From assembly GCA_963724665.1 (NCBI GenBank), contig CAVRVH010000012.1:248001-312000 (forward strand): a DNA stretch of 64,000 bases, given 5' to 3'. The position numbers and the translations under genes are program-made. The stretch comes from DASUPK01 sp963724665 (GTDB lineage Bacteria; Actinomycetota; Thermoleophilia; Solirubrobacterales; 70-9). The notes beneath the pieces were generated by a model. That model saw only the letters and a program-made list of their open reading frames with translations. It was not told the DNA's origin and did not search any database. The number at the start of each line of letters is the position of its first letter. Positions within the stretch are counted from its first letter, which is position 1. Shown piece after piece: positions 7,343 through 15,494 of this stretch.

Positions 7343-8788
7343 TCAGCCCTGGAAGGTGACCAGGCGCTCCTCGGTGAGCTCGCGCACGGCGTAGTGCGGG
7401 CCCTCTCGGGTGTTGCCCGAGTCCTTGACGCCGCCGTAGGGCATCTGGTCCGTGCGGAAGGTCGGGACCTCGTTGATCAGCACGCCGCCGAACTGGAGTG
7501 TCTGACCGGCCTTGATCGCATTTCCGACGTCGCGGGTAAAGACCCCTGCCTGCAGTCCGTAGCGCGAGTCGTTCGCCATCTCCAGGCCGTCTTCGAATCT
7601 CTTGAACGTGTGGATGGTGGCGACCGGCCCGAAGATCTCGTCCTTCCACGTGTGGCACTCACGCGGGTCGTCCTTGATCACCGTCGGCGCGATGCACCGA
7701 TCCTCGTCGACGAGGTCACCACCGGTCAGGATCTCCGCGCCCTTCGCCGCCGCCTCGTCGATCCACTCCTTGACCCTGTCCTTGTCGCCAGGGGAGATCA
7801 CCGGGCCGACATCGGTCTTCTCGTCCATCGGGTCGCCGACAACCAGTGACTCGACGTTCTTGATGAAGCGCTCGGTGAACTTGTCGGCGATCGACTCGTG
7901 GAGCAGGATGCGCTGAACAGAGATGCAGCTCTGGCCGGCGTGGGAGTAGGCGTGAATTTGAGCCTTGTCGGCCGCGGTCTCCCAGTCCCCGTCCTCGTTG
8001 ACGATCAGCGGCGCGTTCGAGCCGAGCTCCAGGTTGACCTTCTTGTGCGGTACTGCGGAGCGAATACCCCATCCGACCTCGGCGGATCCGGTGAAGGTGA
8101 TCGCATGGGTCCTCTCGCTTTCGACGATTGCGTTGCCGACATCCGAGCCCGAGCCGCAGACGACCTGCAGCCAATTCTTTGGCAGGCCCGCGTCATAGAG
8201 GACCTCGGCAAGCTTGATTGCGGAGATCGGGGTCTGGCCGGCGGGCTTCAGGACCACGGCGTTACCCGCGGCGATCGCGGGCCCGAGCTTGTGGGCGACG
8301 AGGTTGAGCGGGAAGTTGAACGGGCTGATCGCGCCGACCACGCCATAGGGAACCCGGATCACGATGCCCAGCTTGCCCTCGCCGGCCGCGCCGGCGTCCA
8401 TCGGGACCATGTGACCGGTGAGGCTGCGGGCCTCGACGGCGGCGAACTCGAGTGTGCCCACGCAGCGCTGCGCCTCCACACGGGCGGTCTTGACCGGCTT
8501 GCCGGCCTCGGCGGCGATCGTCATCGTGAGGTCGTCCTCGCGTTCGGCGACGAGCTCCGCAGCCCGGTCGAGGACCGCCGCCCGTTTGTGGGCGGGAAAT
8601 TCGCCCGCCAGGAACGCCTCCGCGGCCTCATCGGTCGCCCGGTCCACCAGGGCGGCGTCGCCCTTGGGAACCCGGCCGATCACGGTGCCGTCGTAGGGAG
8701 CCTTCACCTCCGACCACACGCCGGTCTCGATCCACTCACCGGCGACGTAGAGCTTGTGGTCTGTGGCCTGAATCGTCTCGGTCGCCAT
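7343..8788 (-). CDS. aldehyde dehydrogenase family protein
   Basis: 481 residues, full-length NAD(P)-dependent ALDH. Catalytic cysteine C288 in HAGQSCISVQR and general-base glutamate E254 in LELGSNAPL; cofactor region SPFNFPLNLVAHKLGPAIAA and the ITFTGSAEVGWGI glycine motif are present. The sequence is closest in feel to the glyceraldehyde-3-phosphate/lactaldehyde/phosphonoacetaldehyde branch (MPYGGVKDSGNTREGP), not to betaine aldehyde dehydrogenase, but the substrate is not fixed by sequence. A strong Shine-Dalgarno AAAGGAGAG precedes the ATG. It converges on the beta-helix gene with a 9-bp gap and diverges from the SpoIID gene. Confidence 0.92.
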   Translation of the reverse strand: MATETIQATDHKLYVAGEWIETGVWSEVKAPYDGTVIGRVPKGDAALVDRATDEAAEAFLAGEFPAHKRAAVLDRAAELVAEREDDLTMTIAAEAGKPVKTARVEAQRCVGTLEFAAVEARSLTGHMVPMDAGAAGEGKLGIVIRVPYGVVGAISPFNFPLNLVAHKLGPAIAAGNAVVLKPAGQTPISAIKLAEVLYDAGLPKNWLQVVCGSGSDVGNAIVESERTHAITFTGSAEVGWGIRSAVPHKKVNLELGSNAPLIVNEDGDWETAADKAQIHAYSHAGQSCISVQRILLHESIADKFTERFIKNVESLVVGDPMDEKTDVGPVISPGDKDRVKEWIDEAAAKGAEILTGGDLVDEDRCIAPTVIKDDPRECHTWKDEIFGPVATIHTFKRFEDGLEMANDSRYGLQAGVFTRDVGNAIKAGQTLQFGGVLINEVPTFRTDQMPYGGVKDSGNTREGPHYAVRELTEERLVTFQG

Positions 8789-8921
8789 CGCGCTCTCTCC
8801 TTTAAACGCCTACCCACAACCTAGCTCACGCACTCGGGCGGCCCGAGGGCCGATCTGGACAGCGTCCCTGCGAGAACCGCTCCAAAGCGCAACTTCCCGC
8901 CGCCGTACCCGTTATTCAGAG

Positions 8922-10034
8922 GTGATGCTCCGGGGGATCCGACTCCTGCTGGCCATGCTCGCCTGCCTGCTTGCCGTCCCGGCGGCGGCCTCGGCCAAGG
9001 TCTGGGTCGTCAAGGGGGCCGGCTTCGGACACGGCGTGGGGATGAGCCAGTACGGCGCCTACGGCTACGCCACGCACGGGTTCAAGTACGACGCGATCTT
9101 GACCCACTACTACACGGGCACCACCATCGGGACGACCGCGGACAGGAGCGTCCGCGTCCTGCTTCTCGACTCCGTCGGCAGCGTCGCCTTCCATGGCGCG
9201 AACTCGGCCTGCGGGACGGGCATCAAGCCGGGCAAGACCTACGTGGCCAAGCGGAAGGGCGGCGGCGTGATGCTGCGCTCCAAGAAGGGGGCGCTGGTCG
9301 CGCGCTGCGGGGCGGTGATGACTGCCACAGGGGCGCCGACGGTCGTCGTCGCGGGCAAGGGCACCTACCGGGGCTCGCTCGAGGTGCGAGCGTCGTCCGG
9401 CGGGCTCGACGCGGTCAACGTCGTCGACGTCGAGGACTACGTGCGCGGGGTGGTCTCGCGGGAATCCCCGTCGTCATGGCCAATCGAGGCGCTCAAGGCC
9501 CAGGCCGTTGCCGCCCGCTCCTATGTGCTCTCCAGCTCGGGCCACGGATCCTTCGACGTCTTCGATGACACGCGCAGCCAGGCCTACGGCGGCGTCGGAG
9601 CCGAGACCGTGAAGACCGACCAGGCGGTGAGCGCCACCCGCCTGCAGGTCGTCCTCTACCAGGGCAAGGTCGCCCAGACATTCTTCTTCTCGACGTCGGG
9701 AGGGCACACGGAGAACAACGAGTTCTCTTCCCTCGGCTTCGGGCAACCGCCCATCCCCTACCTGCGTGGCGTCGACGATCCCTACGAGGCCGACGCCGGC
9801 TCCCCCTACGAGCACTGGAAGCGGAAGTACTCGCTGGGCCGGATGAGCTCCGCTCTCAGCGGCCTGGGCCTCCACGGCAAGCTGCGGAACATCGTCGTCA
9901 CCCAGCGGGGCGCTTCGCCCCGGATCGTGCACGCCAACCTGATCGGCAGCGGCGGAACCACCACCGTCAACGGCCCTCAGCTGGCGAGCGCCCTCGGTCT
10001 GCCCGGCACCTGGGCCTTCTTCAAGAAGAAGTAG
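8922..10034 (+). CDS. secreted SpoIID/LytB-domain protein
   Basis: 370 residues; GTG at 8922 is followed directly by ATG at 8925, either may start it. Signal peptide LLLAMLACLLAVPAAASA. Mature protein starts with KVWVVKGAGFGHGVGMSQYG, a motif characteristic of SpoIID proteins, and contains VEDYVRGVVSRESPSSWPIE, ALKAQAVAARSYVLSSSGHG and FFFSTSGGHTENNE, the conserved core of the SpoIID domain. In Bacillus SpoIID is a lytic transglycosylase that trims denuded glycan strands; in non-sporing actinobacteria homologues are thought to act on the cell wall. The catalytic glutamate would be the E in SRES. No sporulation genes are nearby. Confidence 0.9.
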   Translation: MMLRGIRLLLAMLACLLAVPAAASAKVWVVKGAGFGHGVGMSQYGAYGYATHGFKYDAILTHYYTGTTIGTTADRSVRVLLLDSVGSVAFHGANSACGTGIKPGKTYVAKRKGGGVMLRSKKGALVARCGAVMTATGAPTVVVAGKGTYRGSLEVRASSGGLDAVNVVDVEDYVRGVVSRESPSSWPIEALKAQAVAARSYVLSSSGHGSFDVFDDTRSQAYGGVGAETVKTDQAVSATRLQVVLYQGKVAQTFFFSTSGGHTENNEFSSLGFGQPPIPYLRGVDDPYEADAGSPYEHWKRKYSLGRMSSALSGLGLHGKLRNIVVTQRGASPRIVHANLIGSGGTTTVNGPQLASALGLPGTWAFFKKK

Positions 10035-10043
10035 AAGTTACGT

Positions 10044-10796
10044 ATGGAGGTCGCGGGTAAGGAGGTCGCTCGGATGGGCCTCGGAACCAACCGCCTCACC
10101 TCTACGCCGGAAAACCATGCCTTCCTGCGGGAAGCGGTCGACGCAGGGTTGGGGCTGATCGATACCGCTCACGTCTACACCGGCGGGGACAGCGAGCAGA
10201 CGATCGGCGAGGCGCTCTCACCGAAGCCGGACGGGCTCGTCGTCGCCACGAAGGGTGGCTATTCGGGGAGCGGCAACCCGGAGGCGCTGCGCGCCCAGAT
10301 CGAGCAGAGCTTCGAGAGCCTGAAGACCGAGACGATCGACCTCTACTACCTGCATCGCATCGATCCGGAGACTCCGCTGGCAGTGAGCCTCGAAGCGATC
10401 GCCGAGTACCGCGCCGCGGGAAGGATCAAGGAAATCGGGATCTCGGCCGTCACTGTCGAGGAGATCAAGGCGGCGAGAGAGGTGGTTCCGATCGCCGCTG
10501 TGCAGAACCACTACAACGTCGGCGAGAGGGGGCACGACGACGTCGTCGACTACTGCGAGGAGAACGGGATCGTCTTTGTCCCGTATTACCCGGTGAAGGG
10601 CGACGCACCCGCGGTCCTCATGGAGATCGCGGAGAGTCATGACGCCTCTCCAGAGCAGATCGCGCTTGCCTGGCTGCTTCACCGCTCGCCCGCGATCCTG
10701 CCGATCCCCGGCACGCTCTCGATCGAGCACCTTAGGGAGAACCTGGCGGCGCTCGACATCAAGCTTACGGGCGACGAATACGACGCGCTTGCCTAG
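10044..10796 (+). CDS. aldo/keto reductase
   Basis: 250 residues, slightly short for the family but with the full AKR tetrad: D40 and Y45 (LIDTAHVY), K70 (VVATKGG), H104 (DLYYLHRID). NADPH-binding region near the C terminus: PAILPIPGTLSIEHLRENLA. It would reduce a carbonyl compound with NADPH in the cytosol; substrate not predictable. It follows the SpoIID gene by 9 bp; the stop TAG of that gene is followed at the right distance by the ATG but the hexamer TAGAAG lacks the final T. Confidence 0.92.
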   Translation: MEVAGKEVARMGLGTNRLTSTPENHAFLREAVDAGLGLIDTAHVYTGGDSEQTIGEALSPKPDGLVVATKGGYSGSGNPEALRAQIEQSFESLKTETIDLYYLHRIDPETPLAVSLEAIAEYRAAGRIKEIGISAVTVEEIKAAREVVPIAAVQNHYNVGERGHDDVVDYCEENGIVFVPYYPVKGDAPAVLMEIAESHDASPEQIALAWLLHRSPAILPIPGTLSIEHLRENLAALDIKLTGDEYDALA

Positions 10797-10805
10797 AGCA
10801 GCCGA

Positions 10806-11840
10806 TCAGCCGTCCGGGTAGGGCTGCACGGGGATGCCGTGGTCCTTGTCGCGCGTCCCGAACTCATATGCGGCCGCGCCCTTCACGGCCAGGCGCCGGG
10901 CGGGGCCGCCGTCCAGCTCGACATCCAGCTGCAGGTCGGAGATCGAGCAGTTGAGCGTGTTGTGCTCTGGACCCACCGGGTCGGCGTAGATCCATGCGAC
11001 GAAGTCCTTTGCCGCGGCGCTGACGTTGCCCATCACCTTGACACCCTTGCCCTTGAGCTCGAAGCGAGCGCCGGTCGGTGACTCCTCCACCTCGGTGCTG
11101 GGGACGTGACCGAAGCCGCCGAGGCGATGCGGCTTGCCGTCGAGCATCAGCATCGCGTTGCCGACCCACGGGGTCGTCCGCCCCGCCACCTTGATGCGGC
11201 CGACGGCCATGTCGAAGTAGTCCTCCGGCGAGCGGCCCTCGAAGCCGGAACCCTGGATCCATACCCAGCGCTCGGCGTGCTCCGCGCCCCAGTTGTGGCC
11301 GATCATCCCGCGCCAGTCCTGCACGTCGATCCGCTCGTCCCCGACCTCGATTTCGCCGTTGAAGACGGCATCCGGGTATGGGCTCAGGAACTTCGTCTTC
11401 GGCAGCTTCGAGCGGTAGAGGAAGTCGCGCGGCAGGTGATGGAAGGGCTCGTGGGGATCGGCGAATGCCAGGTCCCACTTCGCCGCGAGCACGGCCGTCT
11501 CGACCCGGCCGACGGCGCGTCCGTCTGTGAGCGAGGCATCGGCGATCCGGATGTAGGTGTCCGGCCCGGCGCCGAGCTCGTCGGCGCGGAACTGGCGCTT
11601 GGTGGCACGCGGCCCCGCTGCCGAGGAATCGAAGAGGACGAACCAGATCGCGCAGGTCGCCTCCTCACCGGGACGCTTGTGGACCGTGTGGCGGATCCAG
11701 GCTGCGCTGCCACCGCCGGGCTGAACCAGCTTCAGATAGAAGCTCTCGTAGTGGCCGGCCTTCTCGGGGATCTCGGGGAAACGCGCCTCCGTTCTCACGG
11801 AGGGGACGCTATAGGCCGGTGAGCCGGCCGGCGCGCTCAC
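10806..11840 (-). CDS. CrtC/AttH/tocopherol-cyclase-like lipocalin-fold protein
   Basis: About 344 residues from ATG 11840, which would overlap the mtaD stop by 32 bp; a GTG at 11798 (VRTEARFPEIPEKAGHYESF) removes the overlap and is as likely. Conserved-looking block DWRGMIGHNWGAEHAERWVW at the middle resembles the GHxWG region of hydroxyneurosporene synthase (CrtC)/AttH and tocopherol cyclase-like proteins, with many beta strands throughout and no signal peptide. These proteins bind or hydrate hydrophobic terpenoid-like molecules. The assignment is by resemblance; the enzyme activity is inferred weakly. It lies directly downstream of mtaD on the same strand but has no obvious link to methylthioadenosine. 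Confidence 0.6.
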   Translation of the reverse strand: MSAPAGSPAYSVPSVRTEARFPEIPEKAGHYESFYLKLVQPGGGSAAWIRHTVHKRPGEEATCAIWFVLFDSSAAGPRATKRQFRADELGAGPDTYIRIADASLTDGRAVGRVETAVLAAKWDLAFADPHEPFHHLPRDFLYRSKLPKTKFLSPYPDAVFNGEIEVGDERIDVQDWRGMIGHNWGAEHAERWVWIQGSGFEGRSPEDYFDMAVGRIKVAGRTTPWVGNAMLMLDGKPHRLGGFGHVPSTEVEESPTGARFELKGKGVKVMGNVSAAAKDFVAWIYADPVGPEHNTLNCSISDLQLDVELDGGPARRLAVKGAAAYEFGTRDKDHGIPVQPYPDG

Positions 11841-13059
11841 GGACCTCGGAGACGATCTCCTCGGCCTCTGCCACCTGCCGGTCTCGCATCAGGACTTCGC
11901 CCGCCACGACCGTGGTGTCGACGACTGAGCCTCCGGCCGCGTACACAAGATCGGCGTCCAGGTCGCCGGCGGAGAGCTCGGGGTCCGAGGCCTGCAGCAG
12001 CAGGAAGTCGGCGGGCTCACCCACCTCGAGAGCAGTGCCACCCAGCACCGGCGAGCGCAGCCCGCGCGCGATCGCCAGCGCCTCGGTCGCGGGGAGCACG
12101 GAGGGATCGCCGCTCGCCTGCTTCTGGCTCAAGGCGAACAGCTTCACCTCCTCGAACATGTCGAGGTTGGAGTTCGACGAAACCCCGTCGGTGCCGAGCC
12201 CTAGCGCGGCTCCGGCGGCGGCGGCGGCCTGGTAGGGCAGCAATCCTCCGACGGCGAGCTTCATGTTGGCGGCAGGGTTGGCCACCACGGTCGCGCCGCG
12301 CTCCGCGATCAGGTCCAGCTCATGCCGATCGAGCCAGACGCCATGCGCGAGCACTGTCCGCGGGCCGAGGGCGCCAAGGTCGTCGAGATAGCCAGCCGGG
12401 CGCTTGCCATGTGCGTCCAGGCATTCCTCCACCTCCTGCTCGGTCTCGGAGAGATGGATGTGCAGCGGGATCTCACGATCTGCAGCGATCTCGGCGGTCC
12501 AGCGGAGAGTCTCCGGGCTGACCGTGTAGATCGCGTGCGGTCCGATGCCGGGCTGGACCAGAGGCCCGGCCTCATCGAGCCGGTCGAGCACGTCGAGCAC
12601 CTCGGGCCGGAGCGCTTCGCCCTTCGCCGGATCGAGCTGGTCGATGATCACGCTGCTTACGACTGCGCGGATGCCGGAGTCCACCACCGCGCGCGCCACT
12701 TCGCCTCCGTGCCAGTACATGTCGGCGAATCTGGTGGTGCCCGAGCGGATCATCTCGACGCAGGCGAGCCGGGTCCCCCAGTAGACGTCCTCGGGCTCGA
12801 GCTTGGCCTCGGCCGGCCAGATCCTCGTCTCCAGCCACTCCATCAGCTGCATGTCGTCGCCGAAGCCGCGGAAGAGGGTCATCGCGGCGTGGGTGTGGCC
12901 GTTCACCATGGGCGGGCAGAGCAGGAGCCCGCTGCCGTCGATCGTCTCGTCGCCCGGCTGCGCCTCGACGTCGGGGCCCAGCGCAGCGATCAAGCCGTCC
13001 TCCGCGCGCAGCCCGATGACCCGCCCGTCCAGCGTCGCGCCGGTGACGGCGAGGCTCAA
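11809..13059 (-). CDS. mtaD: 5-methylthioadenosine/S-adenosylhomocysteine deaminase family amidohydrolase
   Basis: 416 residues. Metal-dependent amidohydrolase with NGHTHAAMTLFRGFGDDMQL (metal ligands HxH), the H in PLHIHLSETEQE, the H in TVLAHGVWL and the D in LGTDGVSSNSNLDMFEE, the hallmark of MtaD/SAH deaminases. It converts MTA to methylthioinosine (or SAH to S-inosylhomocysteine) plus ammonia. Its ATG overlaps the stop of mtnP by 4 bp (13056-13059), so the two are translationally coupled. Alternative: aminodeoxyfutalosine deaminase of the menaquinone pathway, which belongs to the same family; the phosphorylase neighbour favours MTA salvage. Confidence 0.85.
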   Translation of the reverse strand: MSLAVTGATLDGRVIGLRAEDGLIAALGPDVEAQPGDETIDGSGLLLCPPMVNGHTHAAMTLFRGFGDDMQLMEWLETRIWPAEAKLEPEDVYWGTRLACVEMIRSGTTRFADMYWHGGEVARAVVDSGIRAVVSSVIIDQLDPAKGEALRPEVLDVLDRLDEAGPLVQPGIGPHAIYTVSPETLRWTAEIAADREIPLHIHLSETEQEVEECLDAHGKRPAGYLDDLGALGPRTVLAHGVWLDRHELDLIAERGATVVANPAANMKLAVGGLLPYQAAAAAGAALGLGTDGVSSNSNLDMFEEVKLFALSQKQASGDPSVLPATEALAIARGLRSPVLGGTALEVGEPADFLLLQASDPELSAGDLDADLVYAAGGSVVDTTVVAGEVLMRDRQVAEAEEIVSEVRERAGRLTGL

Positions 13060-13802
13060 CTGCCCGGGAGCCCCTTGGCGAGGGCTGGCAGCACGAGGTC
13101 GAGGTCAGCGGCGAGGGTCTTGGCGGTGAGATCGCGCCCGCGGCGGTACTCGTCCACCGTGAGCGGCTTGCCTGAGATGCCATTCGCCAGGTTGTCGACA
13201 GTGCAGACAGCGGCGTACGCCAGGGCGGCCTCGCCGGCGAGGACGGTCTCCGCGGCGATCGTCATCCCCACCATGTCCGCCACCTCCGCGAGCGCTCGCA
13301 CCTCGGCCGGCGTCTCGAAGCGCGGTCCGATGGTCTGGGCGTAGACGCCTCCGACCTCGAGCTCGGTGTCGGTGAGGGAACCCCAGGCGCTGATCACGAC
13401 GTCGCGCCAGTCGGGATCGAACCCTGGGACGGAGTGCCCGTGCGGGTCGCGGTAGAAGCTGGGTGCGGTCTCGGGCGCGTAGAAGTCCTCCGGGCAGATC
13501 AGCATCCCGACCTTGAGGTCCTTGTCCAGGCTGCCGACGGAGGCCAGCGCCAGCACCCGGTCGCAGCCCAGCTCGCAGGCCGCCCGGATGTTCGCCCGGT
13601 GATCGACGAGGTGAGCCGGTATCGAGCGGTCGAAGCCGTGCCGCGGGATGCCGACGATGTCCTCACCGTCGGTTGCCCCCACCGGCAGGGCCCCGCCGAC
13701 GTCCAGCGTCAGCCGCTTGCCATCGACCGGGTCAGCGCCCTCGGGGAGGCTGTTGCCGTGGATCACGCACAGGCGGTTTCCCGTGGGCCGGGGAGCGCTC
13801 AT
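13056..13802 (-). CDS. mtnP: methylthioadenosine/methylthioinosine phosphorylase (purine nucleoside phosphorylase family)
   Basis: 248 residues. Trimeric PNP/MTAP fold: IPRHGFDRSIPAHLVDHRAN (the H..(N/D)xRAN substrate block), VLALASVGSLDKDLKVGMLI, and TIGPRFETPAEVRALAEVAD followed by MVGMT, the conserved GPRFETxAE(I/V)R and (D)(V/M)VGMT regions. It cleaves the glycosidic bond with phosphate. Because it is coupled to mtaD, its physiological substrate may be methylthioinosine, as in the Pseudomonas aeruginosa route. The start follows TAGAGT by 6 nt, and the TAG of that hexamer is the stop codon of ychF. Confidence 0.85.
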   Translation of the reverse strand: MSAPRPTGNRLCVIHGNSLPEGADPVDGKRLTLDVGGALPVGATDGEDIVGIPRHGFDRSIPAHLVDHRANIRAACELGCDRVLALASVGSLDKDLKVGMLICPEDFYAPETAPSFYRDPHGHSVPGFDPDWRDVVISAWGSLTDTELEVGGVYAQTIGPRFETPAEVRALAEVADMVGMTIAAETVLAGEAALAYAAVCTVDNLANGISGKPLTVDEYRRGRDLTAKTLAADLDLVLPALAKGLPGS

Positions 13803-13808
13803 CCCGGG

Positions 13809-13814
13809 ACTCTA
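13809..13814 (-). promoter_or_regulatory. -10 element TAGAGT, shares ychF stop codon
   Basis: On the minus strand TAGAGT, then cccggg (6 nt), then ATG of mtnP at 13802. The first three bases are the TAG stop of ychF. Predicts leaderless mtnP-mtaD mRNA. Confidence 0.55.
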
Positions 13815-14885
13815 GGTCCTGATGTGGATCACGTCGCCGTCCTGCACGACGTAGTCGCGGCCCTCGATTTGGAGCGTGCCGCGGTCGCGGCCGGCTGCGT
13901 AGCCGCCGGCGTCGACCAGCTCGTCCCAGGCGATCACCTCGGCCCGGACGAACGCCTTCTGGATGTCGCCATGGACGCGCCCCGCGGCGTCGTACGCGGT
14001 GCCGCCCCGGGGCAGGGTTCGAGCCATCGCCTCCTTGTCCGTGTCGGCGGTGAAGAAGCTGATCAGGTCGAGGAGCTCGAATGCGGCGCGGATCAGCCGC
14101 TGGAGGCCGGAGCGCTCGATGCCGAGCTCGCTCCTCATCTCCACCGCATCGTCAGGTTCGAGCTCCCGGAGATCCGCCTCGATGCGCGCGGAGATCACCA
14201 CCACCTTCGCGTCCATCCCCTCGGCGTGGGCGAGCAGCTCCGGTGGGGCCTCCGTTTCGCCCTCGTCGACGTTGACCACATAGAGGACCGGCTTCGCCGT
14301 CAGCGGCGAGAGCTTGCGGAGGGCGTCCGGTGCCGCCTCGGGCACCGGGACCTCACTCACGGGGCGACCTGCCGAGAGCGCCTCGACCACCTGCTCGAGC
14401 CAGGCGTGCTCGGCCACGGACTCCTTGTCACCCGACCGGGCGAGCTTGGTGACGCGCTCGAGACGGCGCTCGGCCGACTCGAGGTCGGCGGCCAGCAGCT
14501 CAGTCTCGATCAGCTCGGCGTCGGCCACCGGGTCGACGCGGCCCTCAGGATGGGCGACCGATCCCGAGCCGTGCGCGCGGATCACATGGCAGATCGCGTC
14601 GGTCTCGCGGATCGAGGCGAGGAACTGGTTGCCGAGCCCCTCTCCCTGCGAGGCGCCCTTGACCAGCCCCGCGATGTCGTGGAAGTCGATCGTCTCGTAG
14701 AGCGTCTCCGAGGCGCGGAGCGTCTCCGCCACGCGATCCAGCCGCTCGTCGGGCACCTGGACGACCGCGACGTTCGGCTCGACAGTGGTGAACGGGTAGT
14801 CCCCGGTCTCGGCTCCCGCCGCTGTGAGGGCATTGAACAGCGTCGACTTGCCCGCATTGGGCATTCCGACGATCCCGACCTTCAT
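13812..14885 (-). CDS. ychF: YchF/OLA1-type GTP/ATP-binding protein
   Basis: 357 residues, full length. OBG-family P-loop ATPase: MKVGIVGMPNAGKSTLFNAL (Walker A), DYPFTTVEPNVAVVQVPDER, DIAGLVKGASQGEGLGNQFL (G3), and the C-terminal TGS-like region ending IQKAFVRAEVIAWDELVDAG and GRDYVVQDGDVIHIRT. The P-loop, G3 region and TGS domain are in the family order. YchF binds ribosomes and is linked to stress responses and translation. Its ATG overlaps the PAP2 stop by 1 bp (TGATG). Confidence 0.95.
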   Translation of the reverse strand: MKVGIVGMPNAGKSTLFNALTAAGAETGDYPFTTVEPNVAVVQVPDERLDRVAETLRASETLYETIDFHDIAGLVKGASQGEGLGNQFLASIRETDAICHVIRAHGSGSVAHPEGRVDPVADAELIETELLAADLESAERRLERVTKLARSGDKESVAEHAWLEQVVEALSAGRPVSEVPVPEAAPDALRKLSPLTAKPVLYVVNVDEGETEAPPELLAHAEGMDAKVVVISARIEADLRELEPDDAVEMRSELGIERSGLQRLIRAAFELLDLISFFTADTDKEAMARTLPRGGTAYDAAGRVHGDIQKAFVRAEVIAWDELVDAGGYAAGRDRGTLQIEGRDYVVQDGDVIHIRT

Positions 14886-15376
14886 CAGAGCGGGACGATC
14901 AGGCCGAGGGCCGTGCCCAGGATGGCGCCGGCGACCACGTCGGAGGGGTAGTGCATGCCGAGATAGGGCCGACAGAGGGCGATCGCACCGGCGAGCAGGA
15001 AAAGGAACGCCGCCTCAGGCGCGATCCGGGTCATCGCCGTCGCGCAGGCGAAAGATGAGGTGGCGTGCGCGGACGGGAAGCTCAGCGAGCTTGGGGCGCC
15101 GCCGAGAGGCGGCAGCCCCTCGAGCACCGGCCTCGGCCGCCTGACGATCAATTTGACGACGAAGTTGAGCCCGATCGCGATCGGCCCGAGCAGTCCGGCC
15201 AAGACCCAGTCCTCGCCGTTGTCGGAATCGACGAAGGCCATCACGATCCCGATCAGGAGCCACACCGCGCCGTACTCCCCGATCTTGCCGAGGACCCTCC
15301 CGACCGCTTCAGCGGCGGGGCTGTGGAACCGGGTGCGCATGCCGTAGAGCACGCGGCTGTCGAGGCGCTGGAGCAC
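14885..15376 (-). CDS. PAP2-family membrane phosphatase
   Basis: 163 residues if started at GTG 15376; an ATG further upstream at 15511 is open but would overlap the divergent gene at 15495. Phosphatidic acid phosphatase type 2 motifs are complete: KLIVRRPRP (motif 1), SLSFPSAHATSS (motif 2, catalytic His) and CRPYLGMHYPSDVVAGAILG (motif 3). About five transmembrane helices. Such enzymes dephosphorylate lipid phosphates such as undecaprenyl pyrophosphate or phosphatidic acid on the outer membrane face; which one is unknown. Coupled to ychF downstream, which is a positional rather than functional link. Confidence 0.88.
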   Translation of the reverse strand: MLQRLDSRVLYGMRTRFHSPAAEAVGRVLGKIGEYGAVWLLIGIVMAFVDSDNGEDWVLAGLLGPIAIGLNFVVKLIVRRPRPVLEGLPPLGGAPSSLSFPSAHATSSFACATAMTRIAPEAAFLFLLAGAIALCRPYLGMHYPSDVVAGAILGTALGLIVPL

Positions 15377-15482
15377 CGGCGCAGAATACGGTTCGGCGAT
15401 GGCCTCGGACCCGGAAGAGCTTCGAGGAGCGCGCCGAGTACCTGCAGCTGCGCGAGCGGGTGGGCGCGGAGGCCTGATCCGG

Positions 15483-15488
15483 GACAAT
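15483..15488 (+). promoter_or_regulatory. -10-like GACAAT, 6 nt before start
   Basis: GACAAT, then cgatag, then the ATG at 15495. Fits the leaderless spacing with G in the first position. Confidence 0.45.
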
Positions 15489-15494
15489 CGATAG

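Noticed and set aside
8922..10034. Evidence of sporulation from the SpoIID domain
   Set aside because: SpoIID-like secreted proteins are common in non-sporing actinobacteria and no other sporulation gene is here.
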